NCBI RefSeq assembly: GCF_047971185.1
Contig: NZ_JBKDZH010000036.1
Location: 1-64,000, forward strand
Length of the DNA stretch: 64,000 nt
DNA from: Kluyvera sp047971185
Lineage (GTDB): Bacteria; Pseudomonadota; Gammaproteobacteria; Enterobacterales; Enterobacteriaceae
Direction: 5' to 3'
The stretch's first letter is position 1. Every line of letters starts with the position of its first letter. Positions 35,692-44,229 of this stretch are shown here, piece after piece. The notes under the pieces were generated by a model. The model saw only the letters and a program-made list of their open reading frames with translations, was not told the DNA's origin and did no database searches. The position numbers were made by a program, and so were the translations under genes.

Positions 35692-35712
35692 CGGTATTCC
35701 TTAATCGTCTTC

Positions 35713-36444
35713 TTAAGTGCCACGGATCAGGCGGTTGCCTGCGGTCGCCAGATCTTCTGCGGCCTTCATCATCTTGATCTGCGCTTCGAACTGACGGTTG
35801 AGCGCAATGCTGGAGACCATCTCGCCGATGGCCGACACGTTGGCCGATTCCAGATGCCCGGCGGCGACCGTCACGTCTTCATCGCGCGGGGTAAACGCCG
35901 CGTTGCTCACCAGGAAGCCCGCCTCGTTTTTGCTCAGCTCGCTGGCCGGAATGTTCACCAGCTTCACGCGGTCGATGTCCATCGGCGCGGCGATATCACC
36001 GTCGTCCGGGACGATGGTGATAATCCCGTCTTCGCCGATAGAAACGGACGCGTACGGCGGCAGGACAATCGGGCCGTTATCTCCTTCCAGCGGCAGGCCG
36101 TCGATCGACAGCTCGCCTTCGGCGTTGATATCAATCTGGCCGTTGCGGGTATAGACCTCGCGGGCGCCGCTGCGCAGGGTAATCAGCCCATCGCCCTTCA
36201 CGGCGATGTCCAGATCGCGGCCGGTTTCCCGTACCGCGCCCGGCGCGAGATCCACGCCGCCCTGGGTTGGCTGCGCCAGGTAGCGGGAGGCATAACCCTC
36301 GCCGCTCACCTGCTGGGTCAGCGCATTATCGAGATCGCTACGAAATCCCTGGGTGTTGACGTTCGCCAGGTTGTTCGCGTGGATTTCCTGCTGTGACAGG
36401 CTGCGCGATGCGCCGCTCACCGCGGTGAAAAGTAAGCGATCCAT
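35713..36444 (-). CDS. flgF: Proximal rod protein FlgF (LfgF)
   Basis: A 243-residue rod protein. It starts MDRLLFTAVSGASRSLSQQE, followed by HANNLANVNTQGFRSDLDN and the FlgF-type GRDLDIAVKGDGLITLRSG. The C-terminus SSIALNRQFEAQIKMMKAA, ATAGNRLIRGT fits the rod fold. It lies 3 bp behind flgE in the operon. Confidence 0.95.
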   Translation of the reverse strand: MDRLLFTAVSGASRSLSQQEIHANNLANVNTQGFRSDLDNALTQQVSGEGYASRYLAQPTQGGVDLAPGAVRETGRDLDIAVKGDGLITLRSGAREVYTRNGQIDINAEGELSIDGLPLEGDNGPIVLPPYASVSIGEDGIITIVPDDGDIAAPMDIDRVKLVNIPASELSKNEAGFLVSNAAFTPRDEDVTVAAGHLESANVSAIGEMVSSIALNRQFEAQIKMMKAAEDLATAGNRLIRGT

Positions 36445-36447
36445 CGA

Positions 36448-37650
36448 TTACACCGCCTGGAACAGCGCGCTCATCATGCTGTCGTTGGTGCTGATGACTT
36501 TGGTGTTCGCCTGGTAGTTACGCTGCGCGGTCATCAGGCCCACCAGCTCGGAGGTCAGATCGACGTTGGAGGACTCCAGCGCGCCGGAAACGATAGAGCC
36601 CAGCAGGCCGGAACCCGGCGTACCGGTCAGCGGCGCGCCGGAGCTGGCGGTCTGCGCCCAGGTGGTGCCATCCTGCGATTGCAGGCCGTTCGGGTTGGTG
36701 AAGTTCGCCAGCACCAGCTGGCCCTGCAGCAGGCGCTCACCGTTGGAGAAGGTCGCGTAAACGCTGCCGTCTTCGTCGATCGCCTGGCCGGTACGCTCAC
36801 CGGAGGCGTAGCCGTCGCCTTTGTTTTTGCTGACCGAGAAGTCGGAGCCGTACTGGGAGGTGCCGCTATAGCTCAGATTGAGCTTAAGTGGGTCCGCACC
36901 GTCAATATCCGCATTCAACTCAATCGCGCCGCTTGGATCGGTGAGAATACCCTGGGTATTAAAGGTGAGAGTCTGCACCTGCTCCTGACCGTTACTGGTC
37001 ACTGGCTTATCGTCCATGTAGTAGTGCACTTCCCAGCTATTGTCGCCCGTTTTGACGAAGTACTGGTTCATCGTGTGCTCACGGCCCAGCGAGTCATAAA
37101 CCTGAGTGGTGTAGGAGTTGTTGTAAGAGGTATTGTCTTTCGGATCGAACGGCGAGGTTGCCGGGACTTCCGCACGCGCATCCAGGTTCGCCGTAAAGTC
37201 GATGCTCTCGGTCGCTTTCGCCGGAATCGAACCGCTGCTGATGGTCAGATTGCTGATGGTACCGACCTGCAACACGCCGTTGGCATCAACCGGATAACCC
37301 TGCAGGTACATGCCCAGGTTATTGACCAGGTTACCGCTGCTGTCGGTGCCGAAGTAGCCCGCACGGGTATAGGCGGTGGTGCCGGCGCTGTCGCGAACCA
37401 TAAAGAAACCGTTGCCGTTAATCGCCAGATCCAGCGCGGTACCGGTGGAAGAGATGCTTCCCCCTTTGGTGATGCTCTGGGTCACCGCCGACACGCCGAC
37501 GCCCAGCGGCTGGCTTTCCGCGTACAGCGCGGAGAACTCGGCGCGCCCGGACTTAAAGCCCACGGTGCCGGAGTTGGCAATGTTGTTCGAGATAGCGTTC
37601 AGCTGTTCAGTAACGGCATTCAGACCGGAAGTTGCAATACTAAAGCTCAT
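36448..37650 (-). CDS. flgE: Flagellar hook protein FlgE (LfgE)
   Basis: A 400-residue hook subunit. The N-terminus is MSFSIATSGLNAVTEQLNAI and SNNIANSGTVGFKSGRAEFS. The hook domain carries TALDLAINGNGFFMVRDSAG, and the C-terminus VDLTSELVGLMTAQRNYQA and KVISTNDSMMSALFQAV is diagnostic. It has the usual length. LafE controls its polymer length. Confidence 0.96.
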   Translation of the reverse strand: MSFSIATSGLNAVTEQLNAISNNIANSGTVGFKSGRAEFSALYAESQPLGVGVSAVTQSITKGGSISSTGTALDLAINGNGFFMVRDSAGTTAYTRAGYFGTDSSGNLVNNLGMYLQGYPVDANGVLQVGTISNLTISSGSIPAKATESIDFTANLDARAEVPATSPFDPKDNTSYNNSYTTQVYDSLGREHTMNQYFVKTGDNSWEVHYYMDDKPVTSNGQEQVQTLTFNTQGILTDPSGAIELNADIDGADPLKLNLSYSGTSQYGSDFSVSKNKGDGYASGERTGQAIDEDGSVYATFSNGERLLQGQLVLANFTNPNGLQSQDGTTWAQTASSGAPLTGTPGSGLLGSIVSGALESSNVDLTSELVGLMTAQRNYQANTKVISTNDSMMSALFQAV

Positions 37651-37684
37651 AATCGTTCCTGTTTAATTAACGGCCTGATTCACT

Positions 37685-38374
37685 TCAGGCTTTGTTTTTA
37701 GAGGTGGTGCCAAACTGGGTAATATTGTTGTAGGCCACTTCGCCCAGACCACTGATGTTCAGCACGGTTGAGCTGCCGTCGAGCGGGATGCGCACGTTGT
37801 TCACCACGCCGCCAATCTCCACCGGCACATTCTCTTCGCCGGTATCGGTCACCACGCTGAGGGTGTATGACCCTTCGCTCAGGCCCAGCTCTTCCGGGTC
37901 GATGCTGAAGTCCACCTGGCCCGCTTCCTGTTTGCCCAGCTCAATCTTGTGCTCGACGCCCGCAGAGTCTTTGACAATCACCGTTACCACGTTGGCGGCG
38001 TGCTCCAGCGTCAGACGGCCATCGAGCACGGTTTCACCGTCGCTCTCGATGGCGCTGGTTTGCACCATCACGTGCTGGCCGACCAGGTTGCCGGTGGTCA
38101 GGGTTTGCAGGTTGTCCATCAGCACGGAGCTGTTAGCCATCAGCTGCGACATGGTTTCCATCGACTGCACCTGCGTCAGCTGCGCCAGCTGGCTGACGTA
38201 CTCGGTACCGTCGGTCGGGTTGAGCGGATCCTGGTTTTGGATCTGCGCCACCAACAGCTGCATAAACATGGTGTTCATGCCGGAAGCGGTGCTGCTGCTG
38301 GTAATACCGTCAGTGCTGCTGGTGCCCCGGCTGCTGCTGTAGGCGGTATTGTCTACGCTGGTCATGCTGCTCAT
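37685..38374 (-). CDS. flgD: Hook-cap/scaffold protein FlgD (LfgD)
   Basis: A 229-residue protein. The N-terminus is disordered, rich in Ser and Thr. The conserved core is MFMQLLVAQIQNQDPLNPTD and GTEYVSQLAQLTQVQSMETM. The C-terminal Ig-like part follows from about residue 100. It caps the growing hook. It starts 2 bp after the flgC stop. Confidence 0.94.
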   Translation of the reverse strand: MSSMTSVDNTAYSSSRGTSSTDGITSSSTASGMNTMFMQLLVAQIQNQDPLNPTDGTEYVSQLAQLTQVQSMETMSQLMANSSVLMDNLQTLTTGNLVGQHVMVQTSAIESDGETVLDGRLTLEHAANVVTVIVKDSAGVEHKIELGKQEAGQVDFSIDPEELGLSEGSYTLSVVTDTGEENVPVEIGGVVNNVRIPLDGSSTVLNISGLGEVAYNNITQFGTTSKNKA

Positions 38375-38376
38375 GC

Positions 38377-38802
38377 TTATGCTTCTCCGAGTCGCAGCAG
38401 GCTTTGCTGCATGCTTTTTACGCTGTTAAGAACGTCGACGTTGGTTTCAAAACCGCGCGACGCAGACATCATGTCGGCCATCTCTTCCACCACGTTCACG
38501 TCCGGGTAGTAGACGTAGCCGTCGTCGCTGGCCATCGGGTTGTGCGGCTCGTAGCGCTGCACCGCATTGCCGGTTTCGATCACGTCCATCACCTGCACGC
38601 GCGCGCCGGTCAGCGCGCGGCTGTTCATCAACTCGTCATTTTTATAAACCGCAGCAAACACCGGGCGACGCGCCTTATAGGTGCCGGCTTCGGTGGCGGA
38701 GGCGGTTTCCGCGTTGGCGAGGTTACTGGCGATGGTGTTAAGACGAACGGTTTGCGCCGTCATCGCCGATCCCGACACGCGATAGATATCCGAAAAAGCC
38801 AT
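38377..38802 (-). CDS. flgC: Proximal rod protein FlgC (LfgC)
   Basis: A 141-residue rod protein. It has IYRVSGSAMTAQTVRLNTIA, SNLANAETASATEAGTYKAR, the ASDDGYVYYPDVNVVEEMAD block and C-terminal SASRGFETNVDVLNSVKSMQ. All are typical of FlgC. It is preceded by flgB with 23 bp between. Confidence 0.96.
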   Translation of the reverse strand: MAFSDIYRVSGSAMTAQTVRLNTIASNLANAETASATEAGTYKARRPVFAAVYKNDELMNSRALTGARVQVMDVIETGNAVQRYEPHNPMASDDGYVYYPDVNVVEEMADMMSASRGFETNVDVLNSVKSMQQSLLRLGEA

Positions 38803-38825
38803 ATTCCGTGGTTACCTGCGTTGAA

Positions 38826-39176
38826 TTACTTGCCTTCAATGGCCTGCTTAAGGCCAGTGAACTTCATGTTTAAAAAAGCCAGGCTCATCTGGTAGTCCTG
38901 GGTGTTTTTCGCAAACTCGGCCTGCTCAACGTTCAACGACACGGTGTTACCGTCCGAAGAAGGTTGATACGGCACGCGGTACATCTCCTGCGCTGACGTC
39001 TGCATGGAAAAACTCGACCGTGAGCGTTGCATCTCAGAGGCAAAATCAATATCTTTAGCCTGGAAGTTGGGGGTATCGACGTTTGCCAGATTGGCTGACA
39101 GCAACTCTGCTCGGGAAAGTCGAAGTGCTACAGCCTGTGGATGAACGCCCAATGCTTTGTCAAAAGTAATACTCAC
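38826..39176 (-). CDS. flgB: Proximal rod protein FlgB (LfgB)
   Basis: A 116-residue rod protein, the first of the flgBCDEFGHIJKL run. It starts MSITFDKALGVHPQAVALRL and has SANLANVDTPNFQAKDIDF, the FlgB signature. The C-terminus QDYQMSLAFLNMKFTGLKQA closes the rod fold. A sigma-54 promoter lies 49 bp upstream. The gene is divergent from flgA. Confidence 0.96.
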   Translation of the reverse strand: MSITFDKALGVHPQAVALRLSRAELLSANLANVDTPNFQAKDIDFASEMQRSRSSFSMQTSAQEMYRVPYQPSSDGNTVSLNVEQAEFAKNTQDYQMSLAFLNMKFTGLKQAIEGK

Positions 39177-39224
39177 AATTCACACCCTCGTGATGCTAAA
39201 ACCTGCATGATCTGCTTTCTCGTA

Positions 39225-39242
39225 TAGCAATATTCATGCCAA
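39225..39242 (-). promoter_or_regulatory. Sigma-54 promoter of the flgB operon
   Basis: Read on the minus strand the sequence is TTGGCATGAATATTGCTA. This matches the sigma-54 consensus TTGGCACG-N4-TTGCW at all invariant positions: GG at -24, GC at -12 and the correct spacing. It lies 49 bp upstream of flgB. Lateral flagella genes are classically driven by sigma-54 with LafK, which is encoded in this window. Confidence 0.9.
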
Positions 39243-39254
39243 GGTTTTAATTAC

Positions 39255-40043
39255 ATGATTTATAATGTTTTTGTTTATTTTTTTAGCGTAAGAGTGAAAC
39301 GGGATTTCCGCTTCCTCATCGGTTTTTTCCTGCCCGCGCTTTTCGCCGCGATCCCGGCCGCGGCCGCGGAACACCCAACCAGCGCCCGTAAGCAGATTTA
39401 CGTCACCGTCCAGCTTCACGCGGCGGACATCATTCGCCAGGAAGCCAAACGTCGTCGCTGGCCGGAATATCAGGCGAAGATGAACCTGTTCATCCCATCT
39501 GAGTCCTCTCAGTACGCGACCTGTAGCAAAGAGCCCGCCGTGTCGATCGCCAACGGCGACCGCCTCGATCTCAACCGCCTGCGTTTTGACGTGCGTTGCA
39601 TGGACGCAAACGGCTGGGATATTGCGGTCACCGTCAAACCGGATATCTATCTGCCGGTCGTCGTGGCTGGCAGCACCCTCGAACGCGGCCAGCAGATTTC
39701 CGCCGACAACATCACTATTAAAAAACTCAACATCAGCAACACGCGTAGCGACTACCTGACCGATCCGGCAGAGGTCATCGGTCTGACCGTGAAGCGCCGC
39801 GTGCGCGACCGTCAGCCGATCATGCTGAGCCAGTTGGAATCCCCGCTGCTGGTTGAACGCGGGCAGCGGGTGATGATGGTGGCCGAACAAAACGGCGTTG
39901 AGGCGCGCACTATGGGCGAAGCCATGAAAAAGGGGCGTAAGGGCGAGATTATCAAGGTGAAAAACGAGAGCAGCGGCCGCGTGGTCAGCGCCATCGTCGC
40001 CGATATCGGCGTGGTGAACATGGTGTACGCCAGCGGGCGGTAA
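39255..40043 (+). CDS. flgA: P-ring assembly chaperone FlgA (LfgA)
   Basis: A 262-residue periplasmic protein with a signal segment ending near PAAAAE. The C-terminal SAF-like domain carries ERGQQISADNITIKKLNIS, TVKRRVRDRQPIMLSQLES and RTMGEAMKKGRKGEIIKVKN. It helps assemble FlgI. It is divergent from flgB with a short shared promoter region, and flgMN follow downstream. Confidence 0.93.
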   Translation: MIYNVFVYFFSVRVKRDFRFLIGFFLPALFAAIPAAAAEHPTSARKQIYVTVQLHAADIIRQEAKRRRWPEYQAKMNLFIPSESSQYATCSKEPAVSIANGDRLDLNRLRFDVRCMDANGWDIAVTVKPDIYLPVVVAGSTLERGQQISADNITIKKLNISNTRSDYLTDPAEVIGLTVKRRVRDRQPIMLSQLESPLLVERGQRVMMVAEQNGVEARTMGEAMKKGRKGEIIKVKNESSGRVVSAIVADIGVVNMVYASGR

Positions 40044-40174
40044 AAAACTTACCGTGACGTTTAAGTTCCCTCCCTGAACGGCCGCTCTTTACTCACAACG
40101 GCATAGGAAGTCTGACTTCCGCAGGGCAAGGTTCATACGCAACCACAACAAACAATGAAAACGAGGGCGCAGCG

Positions 40175-40447
40175 ATGAAAGTAACCGCACCACAGTACAA
40201 CCTGACCACCGCTATTAATAAAGCCAGCAGCGCCGAGCAGACTCGCACCGTTGCCCAGGAAGGTACCAGCGTCACCCGCAGTGCCGCCATCGACCCGGTA
40301 CTGGGCGATGCGCAGACGCAGCTGAGCACGCTGCCGGAAGTTGACATGGCGCGCGTCGCCGAAATGAAAGAAGCCATCAGCAGCGGCAAAATCAGCGTCA
40401 ATATTGATTCGCTGACGGATGCCATGCAGAAGTATTTCCAGAGGTAA
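40175..40447 (+). CDS. flgM: Anti-sigma-28 factor FlgM (LfgM)
   Basis: A 90-residue protein. The C-terminal sigma-binding segment is VDMARVAEMKEAISSGKISV and NIDSLTDAMQKYF, the FlgM signature. The N-terminus is disordered. It holds LafS inactive until the hook is complete and FlgM is exported. It is 131 bp after flgA and 3 bp before flgN. Confidence 0.95.
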   Translation: MKVTAPQYNLTTAINKASSAEQTRTVAQEGTSVTRSAAIDPVLGDAQTQLSTLPEVDMARVAEMKEAISSGKISVNIDSLTDAMQKYFQR

Positions 40448-40450
40448 TTT

Positions 40451-40888
40451 ATGACTAACGCAGCCCAACGCGTTAAAGCCCTGATTCAGGACATGACCGA
40501 AGACCGTAAACGCTATCATGCCCTGACCGCACTACTTGAAAAGCAGCGCCACCACATTGTTGCCCGCGACGCCGCGTCGCTCGACGTCATCAACGAGCAA
40601 ATTATGGCGCTGTACCAGCAGCTGTCGCAAAGCAGCCAGCGCCGCTACCAGCTGCTTGGCCAGCTGGGCATCGACCCAACGACCGAAGGCCTGAAAACGC
40701 TAATCGCCCGCCTGCCCGCCGCCCACCAGCCTTCCGTCACCGCACTCTGGCAAGGATTACAGCAGCTGGCCGCCGACTGCCAGGTCGCCAACGACTACAA
40801 CGGCGCGCTGATGAGCATGCAGCAGGATATTCTGGGCAATTTGCTGAATACCAGCGAGCCGGAGAATTGGTTGTATCAGCAGGGTTAA
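40451..40888 (+). CDS. flgN: Hook-junction chaperone FlgN (LfgN)
   Basis: A 145-residue helical protein with ALIQDMTEDRKRYHALTALL near the N-terminus, and QLLGQLGIDPTTEGLKTLI and the long C-terminal helix. FlgN chaperones FlgK and FlgL. It follows flgM closely. It is the last core flagellar gene before the AT-richer modification genes at 40913. Confidence 0.88.
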   Translation: MTNAAQRVKALIQDMTEDRKRYHALTALLEKQRHHIVARDAASLDVINEQIMALYQQLSQSSQRRYQLLGQLGIDPTTEGLKTLIARLPAAHQPSVTALWQGLQQLAADCQVANDYNGALMSMQQDILGNLLNTSEPENWLYQQG

Positions 40889-40912
40889 CGTTGACAAAAT
40901 AATGTGGATATA

Positions 40913-41743
40913 ATGGAAGAACGTATTTTTAAGGCCAAGCCTGGCCTTAATATTCATTACAGGATACAACCCCCAAAATATGACTGCCAGCATTTACTTA
41001 TCGTGATGTCAGGGTTTAACATTCCCGACCCGACAATTTATGATTTCAATATGTTAACACATTGCCGGTCTGCGATTTTGTGGATCAAAGATGATTTTAA
41101 CGGTTTGCCTGCATATTATCTTTGCAATAATATGAATTTTGATATAGAGCAAGGCGTTAGCATGCTCATTGATGCAACTATTAGCGTACTAAAACCTAAA
41201 TATCACTCAATATTAGGTGCATCTAAGGGTGGAAGCGCATCACTTTATTACGGCATAAAACACAAAATAAAAAGCATTATATCCTGTGTACCACAATTTC
41301 GCCTTGGTAGTTATGTCGCTAGCGGGTACTGGGAGCATGTTGGCAAGGCAATGATGGGAGTAGCCAGCCCAAATAATATATTCATCCTCGATCGCTACCT
41401 TTCCAGCATAATAAAACAAGATCGGGTGTCTGAGCGTCACATTTATTTATTCACCTCTCCACAAGATAAACAATTTTTGGATGAAGTGAAGCCGCACCTA
41501 CCTCTCTTTGAGAAATACTCTGATTTCAATCTCATTGAAACATGCTCACCGTTGGTGACCCAACATACCCAGGTAACATCCTATAACCTTAATCTCATAT
41601 TGTCTCTAATCTATCAATTTGAAGAGGGTATAGCACCAAAATGGGGACACATTAGAAACGGTAGCCAATGGCATGTAGACATAGATAAAATGAATCCTGA
41701 AAATGTGCGTCAAGAGTCAACTCAACAATCACTAAGCCAATAG
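40913..41743 (+). CDS. Alpha/beta-hydrolase-like protein in modification island
   Basis: A 276-residue protein. ATG 40913 is preferred to a GTG at 40904. The nucleophile elbow is ILGASKGGSASLYYGIKHK, of G-x-S-x-G type with Ser as candidate nucleophile, and hydrophobic strands (LLIVMSGFNIP) precede it. A late His (QHTQVTSYN) could complete the triad. The layout resembles serine hydrolases and acyltransferase-like proteins of surface polysaccharide loci (Asp2 or XcbB/CpsF-like). The gene is AT-rich, unlike the preceding flgN, and lies 24 bp after it and 7 bp before the glycerophosphotransferase gene. Its role, perhaps acylation or deacylation of a glycan, is inferred. Confidence 0.6.
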   Translation: MEERIFKAKPGLNIHYRIQPPKYDCQHLLIVMSGFNIPDPTIYDFNMLTHCRSAILWIKDDFNGLPAYYLCNNMNFDIEQGVSMLIDATISVLKPKYHSILGASKGGSASLYYGIKHKIKSIISCVPQFRLGSYVASGYWEHVGKAMMGVASPNNIFILDRYLSSIIKQDRVSERHIYLFTSPQDKQFLDEVKPHLPLFEKYSDFNLIETCSPLVTQHTQVTSYNLNLILSLIYQFEEGIAPKWGHIRNGSQWHVDIDKMNPENVRQESTQQSLSQ

Positions 41744-41750
41744 AACCCAT

Positions 41751-42821
41751 ATGAATATATCCGCCAAAAATAACGATTATTGTATTGGTTTCTATATGGA
41801 AACCTCATTTCACTATGAAGTCTACCGTAATATTATCGCCGAACTTCTAAAGCAAAAAATCCGCTGCGAGTTAGTCGTTAACGATCTTACTGAAAAAAAA
41901 TTCATTGATGAGATGATGGCATCACTGGGGAAACTGAATGTTCCCGGCCTTGACTGCAACTTAATTTCAGTTGTCTTGAAAAACTCACTAAAATACAGCT
42001 GTCTGGTTACCCCTTATTATGTTAAACATCTTGCCAGCATATCGGACATCCACATTCGTACACTATATGGGTTAGCCAAAAACCATTGGAATCATGCGGC
42101 ATGGAATAAATCTTACAATGCAATATTATGCTACAGCCATTACACTAAAAAGTCACTGGCAATGGACAGCATAACCCATATTGTGGGTAATCCTCGATTT
42201 GATGATTGGCACAAAAACAACTATAACACTGAACTGCCGACAGAACTTAAACTTTCTCCTGAAAAGAAAACCATTCTCTATGCACCAACATACGGAGAAT
42301 TAAGCTCAATTATCCCTTGGGCCGAAAAACTGGCTCGTTTAAGCCACGAATATAATATTATTACCAAACTACACCATGGCACGCTGTATAGAGAGTCTGA
42401 AGCTAATGCACTAAAAATAGCCAAGCGTCATTTCAAAAACATTATTTCTGATAGCAATGTCACACTCGCCCTGCTTAAACGGGCTGACTACATCATTACA
42501 GATAATAGCGGGTTTATTTTTGATGCTATTAATGCCGATAAAAAAATAATTCTACTGGATTGGCCAGAAATGACCTCATTACTGGATAATAATAAATCAT
42601 TCACCTCAGCCAATAGTCCAGATCAACTGGTAAGAAATTTTATGCCTACCGCTCGCGATATGGTAGATATTCGAAAATATCTTGCAGATGATTATGCCTG
42701 GCAACAGCATGCCCGCCAGCTCCAGCACATCAGAACAGAATATTGTGATGCCTTCAATGACGGACAGGCAGGGAAAAGGGCGGCTCAGGTGATTATCAAT
42801 ACGCTTTCTCATGCCCTATAA
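41751..42821 (+). CDS. CDP-glycerol glycerophosphotransferase-family protein (TagB/TagF-like)
   Basis: A 356-residue, AT-rich protein. The C-terminal half has the family features: KKTILYAPTYGE near residue 178, NIITKLHHGTLYRES, and ADYIITDNSGFIFDAINAD, the last being the region that holds the nucleotide and phosphate. Teichoic-acid-type enzymes of this family transfer glycerol phosphate from CDP-glycerol to acceptors. A CDP-glycerol-making enzyme is encoded 35 bp away on the opposite strand. No transmembrane segment is seen. The acceptor may be flagellin or a glycan on it, which is inferred from the locus. Confidence 0.82.
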   Translation: MNISAKNNDYCIGFYMETSFHYEVYRNIIAELLKQKIRCELVVNDLTEKKFIDEMMASLGKLNVPGLDCNLISVVLKNSLKYSCLVTPYYVKHLASISDIHIRTLYGLAKNHWNHAAWNKSYNAILCYSHYTKKSLAMDSITHIVGNPRFDDWHKNNYNTELPTELKLSPEKKTILYAPTYGELSSIIPWAEKLARLSHEYNIITKLHHGTLYRESEANALKIAKRHFKNIISDSNVTLALLKRADYIITDNSGFIFDAINADKKIILLDWPEMTSLLDNNKSFTSANSPDQLVRNFMPTARDMVDIRKYLADDYAWQQHARQLQHIRTEYCDAFNDGQAGKRAAQVIINTLSHAL

Positions 42822-42831
42822 AGCTAACAAC

Positions 42832-42853
42832 GACGCCGGACATATCCGGCGTC
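42832..42853. terminator. Convergent-gene hairpin in modification island
   Basis: A perfect 9-bp stem GACGCCGGA / TCCGGCGTC with a CATA loop lies between two convergent genes. No T-run is present on either side, so termination strength is uncertain. The position fits a bidirectional terminator. Confidence 0.6.
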
Positions 42854-42856
42854 ACT

Positions 42857-43249
42857 TCAAGTTCGCTTAATGACTTCAATCACCGAGGTTGTTGAGATAG
42901 AGGGTGTTCTCTCCAGATAAACAACATTGACCAGTGGAGAAAGATAATCAAATTTTCCCTGCCAGTCGTTACCCATCACCAGTACATCCGCCGAGTACAT
43001 TTTAATATACTCTGCTTTCTGCTCCAGAGATTCTTCGATAAAAACAGCATCGACATGCTTAATACCCTGAATAATCGATAACCGTTCCTGCTGCGTATAC
43101 ACTGGATAACGATTTTTTTTCCTGAAATTCAAGGCATCAGAAGAAACACCGACGATCAAGCGATCGCCCAGAGATTTAGCGCGCTGAAGAATATTTAAGT
43201 GGCCAACATGGAAAACATCAAATGTACCGAAAGTAATGACTGTTCTCAC
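42857..43249 (-). CDS. Glycerol-3-phosphate cytidylyltransferase (TagD-like)
   Basis: A 130-residue nucleotidyltransferase, the normal TagD length. The signature is TFGTFDVFHVGHLNILQRA (HxGH), followed by VGVSSDALNFRKK, YPVYTQQERLSIIQGI, and VLVMGNDWQGKFDYL. It makes CDP-glycerol from CTP and glycerol-3-phosphate. A transferase using CDP-glycerol is adjacent. It lies 38 bp downstream of the FliB-like gene and is in line with the fliE-J operon. Confidence 0.9.
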   Translation of the reverse strand: MRTVITFGTFDVFHVGHLNILQRAKSLGDRLIVGVSSDALNFRKKNRYPVYTQQERLSIIQGIKHVDAVFIEESLEQKAEYIKMYSADVLVMGNDWQGKFDYLSPLVNVVYLERTPSISTTSVIEVIKRT

Positions 43250-43287
43250 TCTGTGGCCCCATGATTTTTAATATATTGAGTCACGAT

Positions 43288-44229
43288 CTACAGCAGCGAC
43301 AGCCCGCACAGCAAGCTAAAGTCCGACGTACTCCCCGGCTCCCCCACCGACGGATGTTGCTGCTGCCAGCCGCGCAGCGCGCTCACCAGCAGCGCGACAT
43401 CGTCCTGGGTCAGTTCCTTCTGCTCGGCGCGAATGGCGCACAGCGTTTTGAGGTGGAAGAACTGGCGCGCGAGGCCCAGCAGCGCTTCGCCGTAGTTGGT
43501 GCAGTCTACGCCGGGGAAAATATCGCTATACAGCTGATAAATGAGGATATTGCGCAGCATATGTGGCTGCTCCTCGAACAGCGCGATGGTGGGCCATGCG
43601 GCATCCAGCGCCTGCTGACGCTCTGCCAGACGGGCAGGCTGCATAATCGCCAGCTCGCTCAGCTTCAGCGACATCCCCATTTTCTCTACCATCGGCAGAT
43701 TCAGGTTCAGGCGCATCGCGCCCATCTCCTTAAGCTCCGCCGCGCGGTTCTCAACGATCGGCGGCAACATGGCAAACTGCTGTGCCAGCACGCCCTGCTC
43801 CGCCAGCGTAGCCAGCTGCGCGCCCATGTCAGCCAGCAGTGCCGGGTCGCTTTCGCCGTTATCCAGATGCTGCTGCGCTTTGCTAAGCAGTATGCCAATG
43901 GCGTACAGGCTCTCTTCCAGCATCAGCGCCGGATGCACCGCCAGGTTGATACACTGCTGGTTAAGCGCTTCGCTCCACGCCGAAAGTAACGCTTCACTCT
44001 GCGGCGCGGCCTTTGCGGTATGCAGCACGAAGGCCTCCGGGTTGAACAGCATCTCTTTGGCCGCCGATTCACAGCCAATATCCAGCGTTTCACGCTGCTG
44101 GTTTTTCAGCTTTACGCTGACGTGCGGCCACGCCTGCTCGGCATTCTGGCACGCCGGACAGGTGCACGACGTCTCCCGCGCATCGAAGCGTGCAACGAAT
44201 TCAGGTTGGTAATGTTCAATCAGTTCCAT
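43288..44229 (-). CDS. fliB: FliB-like flagellin lysine-N-methylase
   Basis: A 313-residue protein. ATG 44229 is inside the end of the glycosyltransferase gene (14-bp overlap). The N-terminus is MELIEHYQPEFVARFDARET and then a Cys cluster SCTCPACQ. The C-terminal region has RNILIYQLYSDIFPG, NYGEALLGLARQFFHLKTLC and TQDDVALLVSALRG, which matches the FliB layout. In Salmonella FliB methylates flagellin lysines. The protein is somewhat shorter than typical FliB. Identification is by motif layout and location in the flagellar operon. Confidence 0.7.
   Translation of the reverse strand: MELIEHYQPEFVARFDARETSCTCPACQNAEQAWPHVSVKLKNQQRETLDIGCESAAKEMLFNPEAFVLHTAKAAPQSEALLSAWSEALNQQCINLAVHPALMLEESLYAIGILLSKAQQHLDNGESDPALLADMGAQLATLAEQGVLAQQFAMLPPIVENRAAELKEMGAMRLNLNLPMVEKMGMSLKLSELAIMQPARLAERQQALDAAWPTIALFEEQPHMLRNILIYQLYSDIFPGVDCTNYGEALLGLARQFFHLKTLCAIRAEQKELTQDDVALLVSALRGWQQQHPSVGEPGSTSDFSLLCGLSLL

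Noticed and set aside
40891..40914. TTGACA and TATAAT overlapping the start of the hydrolase-like gene
   Set aside because: The spacing is only 12 bp and the second box overlaps the ATG, so it is unlikely to be a sigma-70 promoter for this gene.
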